From assembly GCA_941918925.1 (NCBI GenBank), contig OW799233.1, positions 118,371,833-118,435,832 of the forward strand: DNA of 64,000 nucleotides. Reading direction: 5' to 3'. Shown here piece by piece: positions 1 through 10,195 of the stretch. Every line of letters starts with the position of its first letter. The stretch's first letter is position 1. The stretch is from Phyto melanocephala. Lineage: Eukaryota > Arthropoda > Insecta > Diptera > Rhinophoridae. The notes under the pieces are model-generated. The model saw nothing but the letters and a program-made list of their open reading frames with translations, was not told where the DNA came from and did no database searches. The position numbers and the translations under genes were made by a program.

Positions 1-2620
1 AACATTGGTATCAAATGAAATGAAAGGTTGGAAACACTATGACAGATGACATGTCCTCAATGTGGGTATAAAAAATATTAAAGGGCTTGACCAATAATAA
101 TACAAAATATTTTAGAAGATAAAAAAACACATATCGCCCTTGATATTATCTTGAAATTATAAAATTTTAAGTAGAGGCTAAAACCTGTTTGATTTTGTAT
201 AATATGTATCATGTATAAGTTTATAAAATATATACATATTTAAATAAATTAATAAATAAATTCCCACGTTTGACGCAAAATCACCATTACTGGAAGTATT
301 GTTCTTGTATATCGGCGCATATTTAGCAATTTTCTTGTTCGACGTTTTGCCAAATAGTGTTCACATTATCGGAACATCACAGTTGATTTTTATTTTCCAT
401 AATTTAAGCGATTTTTTTGCAGATCGTCGAATTTACAAAAAAAATGTGCGTTCACATTATCGACATTGTACATTGTGCCGATAGTGGGATCTTAGCTTAA
501 GATTTCGTAAAAATTGGGAGCATCAATATCGTTTTGTATCGTCTTTTTAATCCTGCATTACCCAGGACCTAAACTTTTAATGGCTTAACCATGCACAAAT
601 TTTTGATTATATTAGTTTTTTTTTTGCAATATTTCGAATTTCTTGCAAGAAATTTTTAAATTTTTGTTTGTATAGTTCACAAACTCATCTAAATATAGAA
701 AGAAACGTGTATTTAACATCTACTTTTTACAATAAAATTATTCGAGCTATAAACTTTGCATGATAAAATTGGTTTTTAAATTTTAATGTATGTGCTTTTT
801 GGCTTTCAGATGCCAAAATCTGTATACAAAAGTATATTGCAAATAGCATTCGTCTTACAAATTAATTGGTAGCTACTCTTTAAGAATATTAACAAATGTA
901 TTTAAAACACGCTTAAAATCAACATCGCAAAAATCGCTAGATTTCCCGCTAATAGCTATATCATATTTTTTCCCGCAAAAAAAAATTTAAAAATCTCTAG
1001 ATTTGACGAGAAAATAGCTGAAATAGCAACAGTGTAACACATAATCGACGTACCATCACACAAGAGATGAAGTTATAAGACTGATACAGAGAAATGTGCA
1101 CAAACATACAGACATACAATAAATAATTATAGTAGGACAAAACAAAGGCTAGTTGTTAAGTAACTTATAAATAAATAAGATTGTTTTTTAACTCGATATA
1201 AAATTATATCAAAAATATTTTTAAATGTAGTTATTGTTGTTTTGTGATTTTAGAGATATATAAACTTGACAATTGTTTTCCCTTATAATTTATTTTATTA
1301 GATCACTGATGATGATCTACGACGTAGGTCGAAATATTGGAATAAAATAAATAAAGAAATTTAAAATCTTTCTTTAAAAATAAAAGAACAAAATTGAATT
1401 ATTATGACCTAAAGCAAAACAAAAATCCACAACAACATATTAATAAAAATTTATTTTATATATTTTAATTTTGTTCCATCAATATTCCACTGTTCAGTTT
1501 CCTTGAATGTACATGTTGAAAAAAGTTTAATAATACTTGATTGACTATTGTAATATGCACTTTCCTGCTATATGTAAATTAAGGTTTATTATTAACATTC
1601 GCATAAATCAGAAAAATTTTTTGGATATTTTTTACTTTCATAAGTAGCAATACTTAGTTATAACATCCTGCCCACTCAATTCAATAACAGGAAATGGAAT
1701 AAAAGAACAAACATTTTAAATTCAAATTGTTCTTAAATTTGTTCGTTTATTATTTCGTTTTATACATATTTTTTTAACTTTGTACTTGTAGTTATGAATT
1801 TGTTTTTCTAACAAAAAAAAAAGAAAAAGAAAATAAAAATTTAAATAATCTGAATAATATAGTTAAAAAAAGAAATAAAATTGTAAATAAATAAGAGGAA
1901 TATAAACGTTTTTTTTTATTGGCTTTCCGTTGTGGGCAAATTATAAAACACTAAAGGAAATTTTGTGTGGCTTTAATACGCTGAATTTATAAACACCGAG
2001 GTGTTAGTATACAAAAAATTTATGTAAATTACCTTATTCGTTTAATCTTTGAAATTGAATGCAGATGATTTATACATATTTGCTTTACATTTTAACATAT
2101 TGAATTATAAGTGATTTGAAATAAATAAATTACATTTATGTAAATAATTTGGAGGGCAACCCAAACCCACTTAAATGAGCTTCAATTTCCGTTTTATAAA
2201 TCCAGAATAATAAATAGCATTTAAATTAGTTTAGAAATTTTCCAAATCTTTCTTATATACTAGTAAATCATAATGCACTTCAGTTTATTTTCTGGTAATA
2301 TGTATATTAAAGTGACCGTATCTCATATAGGAGAAAAATCCCCACAAAACGATTTCCCTTTCCAGATATTGTGATAGCCGAAATTTGAGCTTAATTAATT
2401 ACGTTAACTTGTGCTTTTCGTAGCTCAAAGTTTGAAAAAATCCAGATTTTTAGCCAAAAAGCTGACATATGGAGCCATAAATCCAGAACTATAAATAATA
2501 AAAACACGCTTAATACCTTAAAAGAAAGCTAATATTGTTCACCAAAATGTATATTTATACATAATTGTTGTTACTTTAAGTCAAACAGAGTTAAAACAGT
2601 CTTTGGCCCCAACAACGTGA
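1..2620. other. AT-rich non-coding DNA, no gene seen
   Basis: The stretch is AT-rich with many homopolymer A and T runs. Short open frames in it, such as 299-484, have low-complexity composition and no motif I recognise. The only notable string is a ribozyme-core-like sequence at 1306-1345 (CTGATGA, a 7-bp hairpin, then GAAA), which is discussed under rejected items because its flanks do not pair. Confidence 0.6.
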
Positions 2621-2626
2621 CCTGGT

Positions 2627-2930
2627 ACCACTGTGTGCCCCTCTAGTATTAAAAAGATTGTAAGTGTTATGCAGGACATTTTGGACATATTTGAATGGAG
2701 TTGTAATATATCCTGTTAAAGCTTTTAATGAGTAGATTACAAAACTAAAGCGGGTATATAAGGTTATTTTTCAGGAGCGGTCCAAACGGGTTGGAATATA
2801 TTAAAATACCCCACTAGTATTAAATGTAGTCTAAGTGACATGCGTACCATTTCGAGCATATCTGAATGAGATTGTGACTTATCGGCTGAAATCGGGTGAA
2901 CAGCTAGAGCGCGCATTTAAGGTTCTTTCT
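2627..2930. repeat. Diverged tandem repeat, about 171-bp period, two units
   Basis: Two diverged units can be aligned by eye. CTAGTATTAAA occurs at 2643 and 2814. In both units it is followed by a block reading GT.TAAGTG..ATGC, then CATATTTGAATG or CATATCTGAATG, then a T-rich stretch, and it ends in ATTTAAGGTT or ATATAAGGTT. A partial extra piece (GGAATATGTTAAAA near 2940) echoes 2793. The right unit is richer in G and C than its surroundings. It has no coding potential and I cannot assign a family; it may be an old satellite-like remnant or an internal transposon repeat. Confidence 0.55.
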
Positions 2931-3211
2931 TAGGAAGAATGGAATATGTTAAAATTTTTTGTGGTTATCCTAGGAAAAACGACTAAGTCGATATAAGCTA
3001 AAATTGGAATAAAAGCAAAAATTTAAATTCGCACGCAAAGAAATAAATACATCTATGTATATTTAAAATAAAAAGAAAATTAAAAAAAAAATCCACCTGT
3101 TGTGTTTTAGATGATCGAACTGATAATGTACTTGCAGGTTTTTTCAACTTTAGGTTTAAGATTTTTATGTCGCTAAAGGACAAAGAAATAATCAATAACA
3201 ATACCAGACAA

Positions 3212-5955
3212 AACAAGTAAGAGCACTATATTCGGCTGTGCCGAATCTTTTATACCCACCACCAATTTTGTGTACATTTAAAGCACAATATTTATTATTT
3301 TGTTAATCGCTATAGAATAATCTCTTTATAATAAAATATGTATCACTTTCTTTGTAGAGGGTGGTTAAATTTTAAGGGCCCATGTTTAAGGTGAACCACA
3401 TCTAAACTTCAACTTTTTTCATGTATTTCATTTGACATTTCTGAATCTCAGACTAACTCAATTTGAACCGTGGAAAGATACGCAATCGAGCAACGCTTTT
3501 AAATATTAAAGATTTTTATAAAAATGGGCGTTCAAATCAAAATGCATTTTGTGCACTTCGTGATTCTTTTGGTCAACATAATCGTTCGAATTCGTCCACA
3601 ATTGTGAGAATTGTAAAAAATATTTAAATGTCTGCAAAGCAGGTCTGTATGAAATGTGAAAACATCTGTGAATGCCATCTTACTTCGTTGAATGGGAAAC
3701 ATTGCTGTTTTTCACGATAACATGACAAAAGAGCAAGCAACCTCGACTCATCATCGTGCCCAACAATCGAGCATCAACAGTGTCATTAAAAATTTGCACT
3801 ATCGGATCGTGGTGTGCCGCCTAGGTTGGGGGGCCATTTGGCCGATATTTTGTTCCATACATAATTGAAGCATACAAATATTATCATTATAAAAATAAAT
3901 GATAATAATTTCATAATAATTTTATTCAAAATCAACATAGTCCCTTAAAATTAAACCACCCATTATAACTTCGGTATGCTAGTAAAATGTTTTCGTAAAT
4001 TTAGTCTTTCAATGAAAGTGGCCGTTAAAATACGCGTGTCAATAAAGTTTCTGCTAATAAACATAACTTAGATATTTCAATATAGTCCTTTAGTATTCCA
4101 AAATCTTTATTCATAGAGAATTTACATGAATTTAAGAGGAAGAAAGTGAATTTAAGGTTAAATTTTAAGGGCCACAGGGTGATTTAAAATATACATTCTC
4201 AGCATTTTTCTAAAACGGGAAATTTATTAGTAAGATTTTGATTTTTAAACTTCTATAACATTTTGTTTTTAAAAGATTTTCAAACGAAATAAGTTTTGTA
4301 TAATTTTAAAATTTGTTAGTCATTAGTACATGAAAATAAATTGTTTATAATATTTAGAGATAATTTTTTTTTATCTTTAGGTCAAAATTTTCCTAATTTC
4401 CCATTTTTAATAGAGCATAACTTCAGGAGAACATAAGCATAAGTCGTTAGCATGCCATCTAGTAGTTGCTAGTGGAGTCATCTATCTTATCATCTTTATC
4501 TTATATTTAGCTACAGTACAATAAATGGCACAGTGTAAGATGAATAAATGCTAATATATATGACTAATATATTTTTATAAAAATTTAAGGAAAAAAGTGT
4601 GCGTGGCACATCTATTTTCCGTTATAACGAAGACTTTGACCAAAAAGCTATGTTTGCAAAATTTTAGAATCGTACATATAGTTTTGTCAGTTTTATTACG
4701 TTTTAAATTTGAAATATACACTGTGCGGTATAAATTTTCGTACATTTTTATCTATAACTCTTTTCCTAATTCATAGATTTAAGCGATTTTCAGGGAAAAA
4801 TATTTTTGTGACTCGATAAATATATATTCGAAGTTTCATGACTCTACGTTTATGCGTCTGGACACAATTCAAAAGTGAAAGTGGGCGTTATAGTAGGCGT
4901 TTAAAAATTGTTTTTGCTAATGAGTACAACTTAGGTGTTTCAATACAGTCCTTTATTATTCCAAAATCTTTATTAATAGAGAAATTATATGAATTTTAGG
5001 TAAAACGTTATATGGGAGGTGGGCGTAAAAGTGGGCGTGGCACCTTAATTTTTTTGGCATAGTAATGAAATTGCCTAGGGGAATAGACGTAGCAAAATCT
5101 ATCATCATACCTCTAATTTTAGCGGTTTTATGAGCTTTTAAATTTCATTAACGGTAGATAACGTGAAAAGTGGGCGTTATAGTAGGCGTGTCAAAGGTAT
5201 TTTTGCGAATGAGTACAACTGAGGTGTTTCAATATAGGCCTTTATTATTCCAAAATCTTTATTAATAGAGAAATTATATGAATTTTAGTTAAAACGTTAT
5301 ATGGGAGGTGGGCGTAAAAGTGGGCGTGGCACATTGATTTTCCGTTACAAGAAAGCGCCTCACCAAAAAACAAAGTGTGCAAAATTTCAGAGTCGTACAT
5401 CCAATTTTGTTGCTTTTATGACGTTTTTGTTTTTAAATATACCGAAAAATACACTGTGCGGTATAAATTTTCGTACATTTTGATCGATAACTTCTCTCCT
5501 AATGCATAGATTTAGACAATTTTCAGGGAAAAATATTGCCTTTACCCAGGAAATATATATTCGAAGTTTCATGAGTCTACGTTAAGGCGTTTGGACACAA
5601 TTCCATTTTATTCGATGTTTGAAGGACACGGTTTTTTCGACCTACTCTTGCTTTTCGAGCTATAACTCTCTTCCTAATATTCCGATTTAGCCCATTTTCA
5701 ATACCAAACAAACCTTGTCTATAAGAAAGATTCTGGCAAATTTGAGCCCCCTAGCTTTTTTGGTGCGACCTCTATCGTGCTTTCAACAGACGGACAGACG
5801 GACAGACGGACGGACATAGCTAGATCGTCATAAAATCAAACCCCGATTCAGAATATATATACTTTATGGGGTCTAAAATGGATATTTCGATGTGTTACAA
5901 ACGGAATGACAAAATGAATATACCCCCACCATTTTTTTGGTGGCGGGTATAAAAA
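3212..5955 (-). mobile_element. HINE family A (DINE-1/Helentron-like), full length, with nested mariner remnant
   Basis: On the minus strand the element begins at 5955 with TTTTTATACCCGCCACC. This faces an inverted copy (GGTGGGGGTATA) about 15 bp inside. It passes the conserved GACCCCATAAAGTATATATTC block near 5875 and a GTCY microsatellite (5786-5815). It ends at 3212 with a perfect hairpin (ATTCGGC/GCCGAAT) followed by CTTACTTGTT. This order of subterminal inverted repeat, GTCY core and 3' hairpin is the known layout of Drosophila DINE-1/INE-1 and other Helentron-associated elements. The interior repeats a module rich in GTGGGCGT, seen at about 4010, 4880 and 5165. The element is non-coding and depends on a Helentron elsewhere. 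A mariner derivative sits at 3357-3962. Confidence 0.85.
3357..3962 (+). mobile_element. Mariner-like deletion derivative (family M1) inside HINE A
   Basis: The terminal inverted repeats are GGGTGGTTAAATTTTAAGGG at the left and its near complement ending AACCACCC at the right. The left half encodes the N-terminal helix-turn-helix of a Tc1/mariner-type transposase, recognised from ENGRSNQNAF and SFGQHN strings ending in a short IVKNI-like tail. A frameshift breaks it around 3505. The right half has AKEQ.TSTHHRAQQ-like residues typical of the segment before the catalytic core. It then jumps directly to the extreme C-terminal GGHLADILF-like end. The whole catalytic DDD core is therefore deleted. 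It cannot encode an active transposase and would need one in trans. Confidence 0.75.
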
Positions 5956-6404
5956 CAAACAAACTAATTTTCCAAAGAAGTTTCTTAAGTGGCAAGTCAT
6001 TTTCAATTGTGGTAAAAAAGGCCACGGTTAAAACCGAAATATTTATTAAAGATAGTCTGCGTAAACGACTTTTATCATTATGAAAACAACACAGAGTGGC
6101 ATAATATTTCTTGCCCGATTTGACATCATGCTACTATTGAAAAAAAGCCCTTGAGTGTCATTCTAACAATATCTAATGCTAATTTTGTACCGTGGTAGGT
6201 AAGCCCAGCCAACTGTCCACAACTTTTATCTGTGTAAAAGCATTTGACCTTGTAGAAAAATAATTAAAAAACACAGGAAAGGTATTTTAGAACATGTCCG
6301 ACTTCAAGCATTTGAACCACTACGTCCAGAATAGTAACAGAAGGAACTATAAAATCTTTAATGAAAGGATTTTCGGAAAAAGTGAATAAATATTTATTTT
6401 ATTC
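5956..6404. other. AT-rich spacer, no gene seen
   Basis: No frame with coding character, no hairpin end and no clear repeat copy could be recognised between the HINE A element and the SINE-like sequence. Confidence 0.5.
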
Positions 6405-6568
6405 ATATATATTTATTACAATACAATTACAAATTATATTATAATTAATTTAGTCGAGCTGAGTAGCGAAGACTATTTGCTTATTGTAGTGAAACGGACC
6501 AGAGTCGTGAATCTAACCCGCAATCCCAGACTGGCAGACTAATACACTACTCACTAGTTCACCGGGGC
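6405..6568 (-). repeat. tRNA-derived SINE-like element
   Basis: Read on the minus strand from 6568, the sequence starts GCCCCGGTGAACTAGTGAG and carries an A-box-like block (TAGTGAGTAGTG). About 35 bases later comes a B-box-like block (GGGTTAGATTCAC), then the closing TCTGGTCCG. These are the internal RNA polymerase III promoter elements of a tRNA. The body then continues into non-tRNA sequence ending in TTTGTAATTGTATTGTAATAAA. Almost the same tail (TTTGTAATTGTGTTATAAATAAA core) follows the sequence at 53.5 kb, which supports a dispersed SINE family. The boxes are diverged, so this copy is probably old. It is not a functional tRNA gene: no proper anticodon arm can be folded. Confidence 0.55.
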
Positions 6569-6569
6569 A

Positions 6570-8125
6570 TACAAAAAATGTATAATTGATTTCATAAAAT
6601 AAATTTGTAAAAACCGAGTAATATCCCAATATTTAATGTTTAATGACTTTGTAAAATTTTGAATAAATTTACGTATTCTTAAGATTTTTTATATTGAACG
6701 GCTTAAGTTTTATCTTACAAGTAAAAGATTTTTCTGACTCACTCCTTATGAGATTTTTTCTTTGCTATTATATTTCTTATCTAAGCGTATATGTACGAAA
6801 TACCTGCATTAAACAATGAAACTATATTTTTCGAAAATATTTTTGCCTTAATCTTTGCTAGTTCCGATTAGTCTAAGATCCTCTATAATTGACCTTAAAA
6901 ATATACTTATATATATATAAATGAAGCTCAAGAGATGATCCAAAAGTGAAGAAAAAAGAACATTTGCTTAAACTTATATGAAGGCACAGGCTTTTCCTTT
7001 TGTTACGTAATATTCTTGCAGCCAAAAAACATGCAATTCAGCATGATTTACGCCTGATTCACGCCTGATACAGATTGTCCGCTTAATGTTAACATTTCTG
7101 TAAGTATCACATAAAGAATTTCTTTAAAGAATTGTAATCTCTCTTTTTTTCATAAATTAAACAGTGATATCTATTAAACTAAAGTTAAGGTTAAGAAATT
7201 TATTTTCAATAAATTTCCGTATAATTGCTCCCTAAATTGCTGTTACTAATTCAAGCGCAAAAAATAAAAACGTATTCCTGCATAAATTCAAGTAAATGAT
7301 TTTAGTTCACTTCAAACATCACTTCAGTTCTTGTCATTTTTAATTGATTTTTTTTTTTTTTTTGGTAAATCAAAGTCATTGACAGTTATTCAGTTCAGTT
7401 TCTGTAAATCGTTGATGATGGTTTAAATTAAAACCTGGTGTCCCTAGTATTGAAGGTACAGCAAAAAAAAATTGCATGCAATATTTCAAACTGACCTTGT
7501 TTAGTTTTCAAAGAAAACAAATCCTACAAATACATACACACAACCCACACGTCCTTACACATTGTTTGGAAAACACAGTCATGTTTTATGCAGTCAATTG
7601 TTCGTTTATTCATTCAGTCAGTCATTGTATTTCATTGCTCATTCAGCTACTGTTTCATGTTTATTAATAAATATTCAAGTATAAGAGTGTAGACTTAGGC
7701 TTGTACTGCTTTTGTAAAACCATTTAAGAATACAATTTTATCAAAATATTATATGTAATAAAATATTTTTTAAAAATATTTGAACAATTTATTAATATAA
7801 TTTTGTCAAAATTAACCATTTAAAAACTGAATTTATGAAGTAAATAAATTCCCTACAACTGAAATGAAAACCCATGATTTTTGTTTAATACTCAGCGATA
7901 GTGTCAATAGAACGCCTTCAAAAAAATCATTCTTTAAGAAGACAAGAAAGAAGTGCATTCTCGTATGTAATTTTTAAATTGTTGTACTCTTAGCAAAATA
8001 ATAAAAAAGTATTGATATCGTTACTAAAACCAGATAAGACTGAAGGCAATAACAAATTAAAGAAACTTCAAAAACATTGAAAAATAAACAAGAAAGTTAG
8101 TCGCGTTAAAAGCGTCAATTTACTA
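6570..8125. other. AT-rich non-coding DNA, no gene seen
   Basis: A long T-run lies near 7350. The 63-codon frame at 7476-7667 is histidine- and phenylalanine-rich with no domain I know, and I treat it as chance. No transposon ends were recognised before the mariner-type element that starts at 8126. Confidence 0.5.
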
Positions 8126-8685
8126 AAGGGTCCGCCAAATAACTCTTTTTTTTTGAAACAGGGCACAAAACATCGAGTGTAGCTTCGGCTGTGTGGCACG
8201 TAGCGCCGTCCTGCTGAAACCAAATGTTGCCAATATCCTCCTCTTAAATTTTTGTGAACAAAAGTTCCTTTAACATGGCCCGATAATGATCGCCATTGAC
8301 TACGGCCACTCCTTGCTCATTTTCGAAGAAAAATGGCCCAATTATGCCTTTGGACCAAAATCCGTACCAAACAGTGACTCGTTTTGGGTGTATCGGCTTT
8401 TTAATGTATGCCGATACATGGGTTTTTCTGTGCCTCAAATGCGACAATTTTACTTGTTTACATACCCGTCAGGATCAAAATGAGCTTCATCTGGAAAGAT
8501 GATTTTTTTGGCAAAATCGGCCAAAGTAATGTCGCATAATTTCTCAGCGTTGTTCAAGCGTATACACAACCATATTCGTTAAGCGAAAGGTTAAAACTAA
8601 TTATCCATCAAATCAGACATGAGCTAAGTGTTACCATTCACGAAATAAGCTTTAGTTGAAAAAAAACGTTAGATAGCGGACCCTT
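8126..8685 (-). mobile_element. Mariner-like deletion derivative (family M2) with partial transposase
   Basis: A 560-bp element flanked by TA (8124-8125 and 8686-8687). Its terminal inverted repeats are AAGGGTCCGC at the left and GCGGACCCTT at the right, and both ends are clean. The minus strand encodes the middle of a Tc1/mariner-type transposase. The frame first reads a short EQR-type N-terminal remnant, then jumps to LADFAKKIIF and DEAHFD (first catalytic Asp). It continues through PKRVTVWYGFWSKGIIGP, NGDHYRAML and IWFQQDGATCHTAEATLDV (second catalytic Asp), then runs straight into the terminal repeat. The C-terminal third with the third Asp is missing and several frameshifts and stops are present. 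It is a non-autonomous relic. Confidence 0.8.
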
Positions 8686-8703
8686 TATAAGTTTTACTAA
8701 ATA

Positions 8704-9450
8704 AAGGGTGTCAGCCGGGAAGGCATAATACTTTGTTTTGCCGCCTTTTTGGTAAACATTAGTCTTGACAGTTCAAATTTGGCAGTCGTGAAGTAGAGAC
8801 GTGGCAAATTAATTATTGAAAAATATTAGAGAAACCAACGTGTTTTAATCGATAAAAAAACATTTTATCAAAATCAATTAGCGATTACTGTGACGATGAG
8901 AAAGTTATGTGAAATTTATATTAATCTAAACAAGACCCCACTATTTATCAATGTACTGTAAGATTGGCTGAAAATATTACTGCTGTTCGAGAAAGTGTTC
9001 AAAGCAATCCATCAATCTCAATTCGACGCCGTGCTCAGGAGCTTAATCTTCAAAGAACAGTTTTGGCCACAATTTTGCACAAAGGAATAATGATGTTGAT
9101 TGGCCTCCACGGTCGCCTGATTCGACTGCCCCGAACTTCTTTTTGTGGGGATATCTGAAAAGCAAGGCTTATGCAAACAAACAAAAAAAGCTGTGGCAAC
9201 TCAAACAAAATATTCATGATGAAATTAATGAAATACCGCGTGATATGTGTGAGAATATAATGAAAAATGTGCTCAAAAGGGCTTGCATTTGTTAGGCTAA
9301 CAGAGGCGGACATTTATCTGATATTTTATATTGTATTCCATACATAATTGCCGACATTAAATGAAATATTAATCAATATAAGATCCATTCTCTTTCATTT
9401 AATCCAAGATTATAAACAAGGAAAGAATTATACCTCCCGCCGGACACCAT
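8704..9450 (+). mobile_element. Mariner-like deletion derivative (family M3)
   Basis: It starts 18 bp after the previous element. The imperfect terminal repeats are AAGGGTGTCAGCCGGGAAGG with CATAAT at the left and, complemented, ATGGTGTCCGGCGGGAGG with TATAAT at the right. A TA precedes the left end. The plus strand carries a decayed N-terminal helix-turn-helix region (about 8860-8960). It continues through RLAENITAVRESVQS and RRRAQELNLQRT, ending LHKGI at about 9090. There the sequence jumps into WPPRSPDSTAPNFFLWGYLK (third catalytic Asp region). It ends with a GGHLSDILY-like C-terminus after a stop. The first two catalytic Asp residues and the middle are deleted. This is complementary in content to the M2 element beside it. 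Confidence 0.75.
8964..9320 (+). pseudogene. Transposase remnant of the M3 element
   Basis: The open stretch from 8964 reads as the pre-catalytic part of a mariner-type transposase (AENITAVRESVQSNPSISIRRRAQE). It is followed by the deletion junction near 9092. After one frame change it reads the WPPRSPDSTAPNFFLWGYLK motif and a lysine-rich tail, with a stop at about 9293. A full-length member of this group is usually about 340 residues, whereas only about 110 are represented here. No catalytic triad can form, so no activity is expected. Confidence 0.75.
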
Positions 9451-10041
9451 GTATTTAGTATCATACAAGTTTTTATATTCTTAGTTAGTATAAAGCTTAA
9501 GCTACCATAACTTTAAATATTTCTTATAACTAATTTTTACTCCACCCTCGAACGTGTTGCTTTTTTTAGCCCACTACTTTTTCCTTACATTTTGACTTGA
9601 AATCTAAAAAAAAAGATGACGATTGAAATTGTTTAAGTTCCTGCATGTAGTAGTTCTTGTTTAAAACTTCCATTTGACATGTAAAAACCGCAAATCACAA
9701 TCAGTTTGTAAAAAATTCTTTCCTACTATACCCTTCTTCCTTTCTAGGTACATATTTTTATACCCTTCACCTGTGGTGCACAAGGGTATATATAGCTTTG
9801 TCATTCCGTTTGTTATTTCTACAATTTTCATTTCCGACCCCATAAAGTATATATTTTCTGAAAGCTTATGAATAGAGGAGTCGATTAAGCTCTGACCGTC
9901 TGTCCGTGTGTTGGTTTAAATCAACTTTTAGAAGCAACTATATGTTCCTCAGATCTCAATCTCTTGGAAATATCCAGGAATGAATCGCTATTGAAATTCA
10001 GCCCAATCGCCCCACCTCGTTTTTTTACACAATTACAACAA

Positions 10042-10195
10042 CAACATACATACATACATACATACATACATACATACATACATACATACATACATACATA
10101 CATACATACATACATACATACATACATACATACATACATACATACATACATACATACATACATACATACATACATACATACATACATACATACAT
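10042..10195. repeat. (CATA)n microsatellite, 5' of the LINE
   Basis: About 38 uninterrupted copies of CATA (equivalently ACAT) follow ACAACAA of the HINE B element and end at TACATAGCC, where the LINE sequence begins. The perfect repeat gives artefactual Tyr-Ile-His-Thr or Cys-Met-Tyr-Val open frames on the two strands; these are not genes. Confidence 0.95.

Noticed and set aside
1300..1350. CTGATGA, 7-bp hairpin (GATCTAC/GTAGGTC) and GAAA, resembling a third hammerhead
   Set aside because: Bases flanking the core do not form stem I, and the U needed before the cleavage position is not in place. Only the core and stem II fit, so it may be a relic or chance.
6490..6568. Functional tRNA gene on the minus strand
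   Set aside because: A and B boxes are diverged and no proper cloverleaf with an anticodon loop can be drawn; the SINE-like reading is better.
8286..8502. Plus-strand frames opposite the M2 transposase
   Set aside because: They are antisense reflections of the minus-strand transposase, which carries the recognisable motifs.
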